Source: Nitrospirales bacterium (GTDB taxonomy: Bacteria > Nitrospirota > Nitrospiria > Nitrospirales > UBA8639). From it: DNA of 38,329 nt. This document shows, one piece after another, positions 33,280 to 38,329 of this stretch (the stretch's first letter is position 1; every line of letters begins with the position of its first letter). Location: contig BQIU01000035.1 in NCBI GenBank assembly GCA_021603905.1, positions 1 through 38,329 of the forward strand, given 5' to 3'. Position numbers and translations under genes: made by a program. The notes under the pieces were generated by a model that had not been told where the DNA came from, did no database searches, and was given only the letters and a program-made list of their open reading frames with translations.

Positions 33280-33777
33280 ATGATTCAAAAGAAAGTGTGC
33301 CTATTGGGCGCGTTTGCGGTGGGAAAAACCAGTCTTGTTAAGCAATATGTCTCAGGGATTTTTTCTGAGAAATATCTAACAACGGTGGGGGTGAAAATCG
33401 ACAAAAAAGTCCTGGAAATCCAAGGGGAGCCGATGACGCTGATTCTCTGGGATTTGCACGGGGAAGATGAGTTTCAAAAAATTCGGGCATCGTATTTGCG
33501 TGGTTCATCGGGATATATGTTGGTCATCGATGGCACTCGTCAACTCACCTTTGGTGTTGTTGAAGGCCTTCAGCAGATGGCGCAAGAGATTCTTGGGGAT
33601 GTGCCATTTGTCGTCATTATCAATAAGACTGACTTGTCCGATCAATGGGAAATTAGCCAGGAAGCTATTGCAGAGTTAAAGGCTCGCGAATGGACCGTGA
33701 TTGAAGGGAGCGCCAAAACTGGACAAGGCGTGGAGGAGGCATTTTTCACCCTTGCCAAAGATATGGTCGATGACTAA
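33280..33777 (+). CDS. Ras-superfamily small GTPase (bacterial Rab/MglA-like)
   Basis: The 165-residue GTP-binding switch protein shows G1 GAFAVGKTS, switch-I threonines in YLTTVGVKI, G3 WDLHGEDEF, G4 NKTD and G5 EGSAKTGQG. The catalytic Gln of Ras (DTAGQ) is Glu here (DLHGE), which may mean slow intrinsic hydrolysis and reliance on a partner. It lacks a C-terminal prenylation motif, as do other bacterial members. Prokaryotic Ras-like proteins such as MglA set polarity with roadblock proteins like MglB; here the neighbouring membrane protein has a roadblock-like region. The ATG at 33280 is about nine bases after AAAGGG; an in-frame TTG at 33271 is an alternative. The stop is directly followed by the next ATG. 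Confidence 0.94.
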   Translation: MIQKKVCLLGAFAVGKTSLVKQYVSGIFSEKYLTTVGVKIDKKVLEIQGEPMTLILWDLHGEDEFQKIRASYLRGSSGYMLVIDGTRQLTFGVVEGLQQMAQEILGDVPFVVIINKTDLSDQWEISQEAIAELKAREWTVIEGSAKTGQGVEEAFFTLAKDMVDD

Positions 33778-34173
33778 ATGGAGTCCTATCCTTATCCCGT
33801 ACGAGAATATCTCTTCCAGCATATTGTCACATGCCGATTTCCGGGTTATTTCTATGTAAGTCAGGATTGCCATGTTCTGGAGGCTGGCGGGGCATTAGGA
33901 CACTATGGTCTGCAGTCTTGCAAAAAGGGTCAAACGATCACGGAGTCTGTCTGTTTTTTACATGGACTTCTCCCTTTAAATGGTGAATTAGTGGTCATCC
34001 CATTTGTTCAATTTGATGTCAAGCATTTTCTAGATCTTCATCTCCTTCCAGGAAAATCAGGAGACTGGGTTTTGTTACTTGATGCGACAGAAATGGCGAT
34101 TCAGCAACAAAGACGACAGTCGGCCTATTATTTGACGCAGACGCGAACGACCAAATCTTCTTCATATTCGTAG
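33778..34173 (+). CDS. Small PAS-like single-domain protein
   Basis: The 131-residue cytoplasmic protein has a PAS-like strand-helix pattern: FPGYFYVSQDCHVLEAGGALGH at the N-terminal half, then LPLNGELVVIPFVQF and GDWVLLLDATEMAIQQQRRQ at the end. PAS folds sense ligands or mediate protein contacts; no cofactor residue is obvious. Two cysteines (CHVL, CKKG) are present. It starts right at the GTPase stop (TAAATG), so the two are surely translated from one message. Similar PAS-like architecture recurs in the N-terminal part of the sigma-54 activator just downstream. I am sure that it is a gene, less sure of the fold. Confidence 0.8.
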   Translation: MESYPYPVREYLFQHIVTCRFPGYFYVSQDCHVLEAGGALGHYGLQSCKKGQTITESVCFLHGLLPLNGELVVIPFVQFDVKHFLDLHLLPGKSGDWVLLLDATEMAIQQQRRQSAYYLTQTRTTKSSSYS

Positions 34174-34287
34174 GTTGTGTGGTGGTGGTCTCTATCGTGC
34201 TGAAGACTCCTGCTACTAACTGTCTGTTTGTCCATAAAGACCTATGCGTATGAATAATTCATCTCACACGCACATGATCCTTCAATC

Positions 34288-36075
34288 ATGATGAATGAGC
34301 TTTCCCTTTTCAGCGGAGTGATCGAAGCGCTGTCAATTCTTGTGCTGAAGCGTGAAAAAATCTCTCAAACATTTCAATGTCTCCACCCGCTTCCTGAGTG
34401 GTATCGAGTGTTTTTGGGGAAAACCTCTGAAAAATTTCCGACGATTCAACCAGACTTGCAATCACCGTTCTTACAGCATTTTTTGCCAGAGGTTCACGAG
34501 TTTTTGGATAGTCAAACGAGCGGACAGCTCACCTCTGGTATTTGGTCAGAACAGGGGGCTGATGGCGCAGACTATCAATTTGAAGCAACGGCCGTGGCAA
34601 GTCCAGAAATGGAGATTTTGTTGATTCAAAGAATTGGAGGTGGTGCACTTGCATTACAGACGGTGCTCCAATCCGCAAGAGAAGGCGGGTTGCAGCATCA
34701 GCAGGCCATGGCCGAACACAAACAAGTTGAACGGGCATTGGGCGGGAAGCTCGAACGGAGCGAACAACTTCGTGACGACCTCATGGTCATTCTTGATCGT
34801 TTGCAATTAGGTACGATCATGACTGATGCCCAGGGCCGTATCACCTTTGTTAGCCTTGTTGCGCAAGAGCTCTTGAAACTGACAGAAGGGGAAGTGGTTG
34901 GTCAGTTGTGGAATGCCATCCCGGCTTTCTCGGAAAGCGATAGGACTATTCTTCATGACATGGTGCAACAACCGATTGATGAACGATGTAAAGTGCCTGT
35001 CGTCATCGAACAAACGAGGGGGCAGCGTGTTTCATTAGAAATTGATATTCAGGAAGATCCTCGAGATTCCCAGAGAACCATTTTTTTTCTCTATGACGTG
35101 ACAGAAGTGGAGGGACTTCGTGAGATCTTAACTGAGAAAAATCGCTTCTTTGATCTTGTGGGAAAAAGTCCCGCCATTACTGATGTGTATACACGAATCC
35201 AGGACATTGCCCCGACTGATGCGACAGTATTGATTGAAGGTGAGACAGGAACGGGGAAGGAATTAGTCGCTCGGGCGATTCATCAGGCCAGTTCTCGAAA
35301 AGACCAGCCATTTATTGCAGTGAATTGTGCCGGGTTGACGGACTCGCTTCTTGGCAGTCAACTGTTTGGCCATAAACGCGGAGCCTTTACTGGTGCAATG
35401 CACGATCACCAAGGGTTTTTTGAAGCCGCGGATTCTGGAACCCTATTTCTTGATGAAATTGGAGACATGCCGCTCAGTATTCAGACGACTCTGCTCCGGG
35501 TGCTTCAAGAAAAGGAAATCATGCGGTTGGGTGAATCCCATCCGCGAAAGGTTGATGTCCGGGTCGTCACCGCGACGCATCAAAATCTTCCGGAGCTCGT
35601 CAAGACGGGAGCGTTTCGGTCAGACCTCTTGTATCGAGTCAGGGTCGCGCGATTACATCTTCCACCTTTGCGTGATCGAAGAGAAGATATTCCACTCTTA
35701 AGTGAGGTGTTTTTTGGTCAATCGCGTGCAGTCACTAAAAAGTGGGAAATCCAAGGAATTAGTTCAGACACCATGAGGCAACTCATCAAGTATCGATGGC
35801 CTGGAAATGTTCGCGAACTCAAAAGTGCATTAGACTATGCCTTTATTCACTGTCATAGTGCGATGATTCTTCCATCCGACCTTCCACCAGAATGTTTGGA
35901 GGCTGGCGATATTCCATCAATGAGTCTCAATCCAGAATGTGATGAACGGGAACAAATCGTTGCGGCTCTCAAGCGTGCAAAAGGCAAGCGTGCGGAAGCG
36001 GCACGATTGTTAGGAATGAGTCGATCAACACTCTATCGTCGCTTGGACAGTCTTGGTCTTCCAGCAAAAGGGTAG
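34288..36075 (+). CDS. Sigma-54-dependent transcriptional activator (PAS-AAA+-Fis)
   Basis: In the 595-residue enhancer-binding protein residues 1-130 form a possible degenerate PAS-like sensor, 165-270 a PAS domain (LGTIMTDAQGRITFV), and 285-520 the AAA+ sigma-54 activation domain. The AAA+ domain has Walker A GETGTGKE (318-325), the sigma-54 contact loop GAFTGA (365-370), Walker B GTLFLDEIGD and arginine-rich LLYRVRVARLHLPPLRDR. A Fis-type helix-turn-helix ends the protein (556-590, RAEAARLLGMSRSTLYRRL). There is no receiver domain, so control is by the PAS sensors or a partner, not by phosphorelay. It lies 114 nt after the PAS-like gene and is probably part of the cluster. The ATG at 34291 is an equal alternative. 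Confidence 0.95.
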   Translation: MMNELSLFSGVIEALSILVLKREKISQTFQCLHPLPEWYRVFLGKTSEKFPTIQPDLQSPFLQHFLPEVHEFLDSQTSGQLTSGIWSEQGADGADYQFEATAVASPEMEILLIQRIGGGALALQTVLQSAREGGLQHQQAMAEHKQVERALGGKLERSEQLRDDLMVILDRLQLGTIMTDAQGRITFVSLVAQELLKLTEGEVVGQLWNAIPAFSESDRTILHDMVQQPIDERCKVPVVIEQTRGQRVSLEIDIQEDPRDSQRTIFFLYDVTEVEGLREILTEKNRFFDLVGKSPAITDVYTRIQDIAPTDATVLIEGETGTGKELVARAIHQASSRKDQPFIAVNCAGLTDSLLGSQLFGHKRGAFTGAMHDHQGFFEAADSGTLFLDEIGDMPLSIQTTLLRVLQEKEIMRLGESHPRKVDVRVVTATHQNLPELVKTGAFRSDLLYRVRVARLHLPPLRDRREDIPLLSEVFFGQSRAVTKKWEIQGISSDTMRQLIKYRWPGNVRELKSALDYAFIHCHSAMILPSDLPPECLEAGDIPSMSLNPECDEREQIVAALKRAKGKRAEAARLLGMSRSTLYRRLDSLGLPAKG

Positions 36076-36438
36076 GACGGATACCACAGGTCGTGAATGA
36101 TTCAAGATGTCCATATTTTTAACCCGTGTGTTGTTTGAACGTGGTCTTGTGCCCTTCGCGATCAATGCGCATCGTGTGCCTAAATATAGGGACGCGACGT
36201 CCGAGACATGAATTGAGGTGAACGACATGTTGTGATTGTGAAAAGAACGTTAGAGTTTGTAGGATCGTTAGCCGTCAATCGTGATTACCCCCTCGCATAA
36301 TCATGCGGGTTTCCATCTATGTCCCCCTCATGATTCGGTCCTTCTAATTCCCCTCCATGTGCTCATTGAGAAAAGGTCGTGTTCAAGTATGCTCGAAATG
36401 TTTGAGTAAAGATGTTTGTGCCAATACAAGGAGGTTCT
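36076..36438. other. 363-bp gap after the sigma-54 activator
   Basis: No gene is seen. It contains a short hairpin, CTCGCAT/ATGCGGG (36292-36308), with a weak T-rich tail that may end the activator transcript, and a sequence GCATCGTGTGCC near 36170 that resembles the array junction. The strong GGAGG ribosome site of the outer-membrane gene lies at its right end. Confidence 0.5.
36292..36308 (+). terminator. Weak hairpin, possible terminator of the activator gene
   Basis: The arms CTCGCAT and ATGCGGG enclose a short AATC-type loop; the following bases are GTTTCC, which is a poor T tract. It is offered only as the best candidate in this gap. Confidence 0.25.
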
Positions 36439-37497
36439 ATGCACAAAAGTAAGTGGGTGCTGTGTGTTGTTCTCATCTCTATGGTGATGACCGTTGTCGC
36501 GTATGCTGGAACAATGGCCCAGATCGACCTGAAAGATGGAAGTCGGGTGTTTGGCGAAATTCTTGACATGACTGAAGGTAAACTGACCGTCAAGACGGCG
36601 TTTAGCGAGGAAGATCCGATCATCATTCATTGGAGTGAGGTGGTGGGTATTACATCTGAGGAGCCCATTACGTTGGAGTTGAATGACGGGATGACGCTCA
36701 CGGGAATTCCAACGACGGATGAGGCCGGGAATTTTCACGTTCAAACCAAGTTATTGAATCGTCCACTCCCTGTGACGATGGACTCCGTTATTTCCGTGAA
36801 TCCACCAGAAAAAAAGGCTGTGGAGTATACCGGTAATATCAGTTTTGGGGGCGCGATTAACTCTGGTAACACAAAACAGAAAAATGCGAGTTTCTTGGGA
36901 GAGTTAATCGCACGAAGTGATCGGTTGCGTCTGACGATTTTAGGTCGATGGGTGTATGGAGAAGATCGCTCAGGTATTAATGCTCGAAACTCATTTGGAA
37001 CAATCAAACTTGACTTCTTTATCACAAAGCGTTTTTACGCCTATTCGAGTGCGATCTTTGAGCAAGATACGTTTCAGGATTTGCAGCTTCGAACATCAAT
37101 CAACGCTGGACCCGGATATCAGATTATCGACAAGGGCGATTTTGCAAGCTCATACTTTCAAGAAATGCAACTCAACGCTGAAATCGGACTTGGATTTTTT
37201 AATGAGGACTTTAAGATTGCCCCCGACCAAAATTATGTGACGGGACGTTGGGCCATTGATTTTTTATGGCCGGTGTTACCGACGGTCACGCTGTTTCATC
37301 AACATCAGGCATTCCCATCTTTGGAGAGCAGTAGCGATTATTACATCACGAGTCAGCAGGGCATTCGACTCAATATTTGGGAAAACTTCGTATCAAGCTT
37401 ACAGGTCAATTGGCGGTATGATAATACGCCTTCACCAGGATTTAAGAAGTCCGATGTGCTGTACCTCTTGACCATAGGCTATGCCTTTGTGTCCTGA
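36439..37497 (+). CDS. DUF481-type outer-membrane beta-barrel protein
   Basis: The exported protein has 352 residues. A signal peptide (KSKWVLCVVLISMVMTVVAYAG) is cut about residue 24. The mature N-terminal region (about 25-130) contains two short Sm-like or small beta modules (LKDGSRVFGEILDM and LNDGMTLTGIPTT), which often precede DUF481 barrels. The rest is a series of amphipathic strands (ISFGGAINSGNTKQKNASF, LDFFITKRFYAYSSAIFEQD, INAGPGYQII, LGFFNEDFK) ending in a terminal aromatic strand (VLYLLTIGYAFVS), typical of barrels inserted by BamA. The family (YdiY/salt-stress-induced outer-membrane protein) has no proven activity. The start is the ATG at 36439 with GGAGG at ideal distance; the frame opens further upstream without a ribosome site. 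Confidence 0.9.
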   Translation: MHKSKWVLCVVLISMVMTVVAYAGTMAQIDLKDGSRVFGEILDMTEGKLTVKTAFSEEDPIIIHWSEVVGITSEEPITLELNDGMTLTGIPTTDEAGNFHVQTKLLNRPLPVTMDSVISVNPPEKKAVEYTGNISFGGAINSGNTKQKNASFLGELIARSDRLRLTILGRWVYGEDRSGINARNSFGTIKLDFFITKRFYAYSSAIFEQDTFQDLQLRTSINAGPGYQIIDKGDFASSYFQEMQLNAEIGLGFFNEDFKIAPDQNYVTGRWAIDFLWPVLPTVTLFHQHQAFPSLESSSDYYITSQQGIRLNIWENFVSSLQVNWRYDNTPSPGFKKSDVLYLLTIGYAFVS

Positions 37498-37546
37498 GCG
37501 TGATCAATCCTCCCTCGCCGTGTCCTCGTCGATCGGCATACTGTTA

Positions 37547-37601
37547 GGTTCGTTTGGGAGCGGCATTGGCAAGCCATGTTGACCTGACTCCCAGACGAAT
37601 C
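37547..37601 (+). terminator. Hairpin downstream of the outer-membrane gene, possible terminator
   Basis: The arms GGTTCGTTTGGGAG (37547-37560) and CTCCCAGACGAATC (37588-37601) match at 12 of 14 positions with a 27-base loop. The tail is AAACGTTTTCC, only a short T run. It may stabilise the 3' end of the message rather than terminate. Confidence 0.35.
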
Positions 37602-37655
37602 AAACGTTTTCCTCATGCCGTATTCTCCGATTTGTATCAAGGCAGTTGAATACAT

Positions 37656-37699
37656 TGACACATATTCTGAAACAAAATTCTGTATCAGAATGTGTGTCA
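37656..37699. promoter_or_regulatory. 15-bp inverted repeat, candidate activator site
   Basis: TGACACATATTCTGA (37656-37670) and TCAGAATGTGTGTCA (37685-37699) are inverted with one mismatch (a G-T pair) and a 14-base spacer. It lies 60-105 bases upstream of the sigma-54-like element, the usual place for an enhancer-binding protein site. It could also act as an RNA hairpin if transcribed from upstream. Confidence 0.45.
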
Positions 37700-37760
37700 T
37701 GAGCCTGAAGTCTAATTCGTCAAATGAGTGTAAGTTGTTGAAAATAAAAGATTAAGTTTT

Positions 37761-37776
37761 TGGCACTAGAATTGAT
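37761..37776 (+). promoter_or_regulatory. Candidate sigma-54 (-24/-12) promoter of the response regulator
   Basis: TGGCACTAGAATTGAT carries a full TGGCAC -24 block and TTG of the -12 block at correct spacing; the -12 GC is GA, which would weaken it. It is 45 bases before the ATG at 37822. A sigma-54 activator gene lies 1.7 kb upstream. Confidence 0.45.
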
Positions 37777-37821
37777 AAGCTATCGTTTTGTCATGAAGTT
37801 CTCTAAGACCTGGAGGGTGCA

Positions 37822-38256
37822 ATGCTAACGATGGAACGAGAAGAAGTTTGGAATGGTCTTTGGCCTGTTCACGTAGGACGCAAGGATAGATGCATGGGTG
37901 AAATTCTAATTGTCGATGATGATCCAATTGTCCGGCACTTTGTTCATCGAATGCTGCGTATACAGGGCTACATGTGTACGGAAGTCGAACATGGACAAGA
38001 GGCCATCAACCATCTTCAGACACATCGTCCTTCCCTTATCATTATTGATCAACAGATGCCAGAAATGACAGGAATTCAGTTACTCGAAACATTATCAGGT
38101 CAACTCGAAGGTTCATCAATACCCACCATTCTTTTGGCCAAAGATACTGAATTTGGTGTGTCTGATCGAGCCAAGGAGTTAGGCGTTCATACGGTGCTGA
38201 GTAAGCCCCTCGATTATCGAAAGATTATCTTGGCTGTTTCGGCGGCGCTGTCTTGA
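37822..38256 (+). CDS. Stand-alone response regulator (receiver domain only)
   Basis: In the 144-residue protein residues 1-26 are an unusual N-terminal extension and 27-143 are a receiver domain: ILIVDDDP with the acidic pocket, LIIIDQQMPEMTG with the phospho-acceptor Asp, LLAKD in the Ser/Thr-switch region (Leu-Ala in place of the usual Thr/Ser) and the conserved Lys in LSKPLDY. It has no output domain, so it acts by protein contact, like CheY or Spo0F. No histidine kinase is in the window. The start at 37822 is supported by GGAGGGT; an internal ATG (M25, MGEILIVDDD) would give a domain without extension. The promoter region suggests sigma-54 control. Confidence 0.92.
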   Translation: MLTMEREEVWNGLWPVHVGRKDRCMGEILIVDDDPIVRHFVHRMLRIQGYMCTEVEHGQEAINHLQTHRPSLIIIDQQMPEMTGIQLLETLSGQLEGSSIPTILLAKDTEFGVSDRAKELGVHTVLSKPLDYRKIILAVSAALS

Positions 38257-38329
38257 GGTCTTACGAGGCGGTCGTGATATTGAGCATTCAAGTGGGGTGA
38301 CCGTATTGTTTGCGAATGAAGGCTGTAAC

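Larger units (their letters stand above)
37498..37821. other. 324-bp regulatory gap before the response regulator
   Basis: The stretch has three structural signals listed separately: a large hairpin just after the outer-membrane gene, a 15-bp inverted repeat and a sigma-54-like box. The ribosome site GGAGGGT precedes 37822. I see no open frame of interest. Confidence 0.6.

Noticed and set aside
34184..34202. Sigma-54 promoter for the activator gene (TGGTCT...GTGCT)
   Set aside because: GG and GC have correct spacing but the rest of both blocks deviates; kept only as an echo of the array motif.

Overview
The window reads as a chromosome segment of a Gram-negative bacterium with base composition near 50% G+C by eye. 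It carries an outer-membrane protein, a lipid A-type glycosylation trio, a full aspartate-to-threonine/lysine operon with a phosphoglycerate-mutase-like gene, and a sigma-54 activator. This mix fits the phylum Nitrospirota (Nitrospira-like) best and a deltaproteobacterial-type lineage second. That placement is inference from gene content, with no marker gene to confirm it.

Layout. 1-5246, minus strand: pdxJ, nnr, tsaE and mutS (mutS runs off the left edge), a housekeeping block read leftward. 5502-13255, plus strand: an amino-acid operon of a class I aminotransferase, hom, thrC, an aPGM-like gene, lysC and cimA, which turns aspartate into threonine and lysine precursors and starts isoleucine synthesis from pyruvate. 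13256-14365: a small palindromic MITE-like element, ihfA, a MerR-type regulator and tRNA-Pro(GGG). 14366-15338: one small hypothetical gene and a long gap with one copy of a 114-bp repeat. 15339-18232: GT2 glycosyltransferase, LAB_N membrane protein and a GT39/ArnT-like transferase, likely decorating lipid A or another lipid-linked glycan. 18691-20082: ACT-domain malic enzyme, followed by the second, inverted copy of the 114-bp repeat. 20430-29093, minus strand: PAP2 phosphatase, TolB-like propeller, M1-type peptidase, ftsY, ybeY, phoH, mutM and a dual-specificity phosphatase.

29358-36075 is the accessory region of most interest. A double zinc-knuckle protein and a small acidic protein are followed by about 0.7 kb of non-coding DNA organised as a tandem array with a period of 91-96 bp (mostly 94). 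Its seven or so units share only a short junction motif and overall length, apart from two near-identical copies. Next comes a cluster encoding a coiled-coil protein, a membrane protein with a roadblock-like region and an OmpA-like domain, a Ras-like small GTPase, a small PAS-like protein and a PAS/AAA+/Fis sigma-54 activator. The gene order suggests a GTPase-controlled envelope or polarity system with its own transcription factor, but no function can be assigned from sequence alone. 36439-38256: a DUF481-type outer-membrane protein, then a stand-alone response regulator whose upstream region has a 15-bp inverted repeat and a sigma-54-like -24/-12 element.
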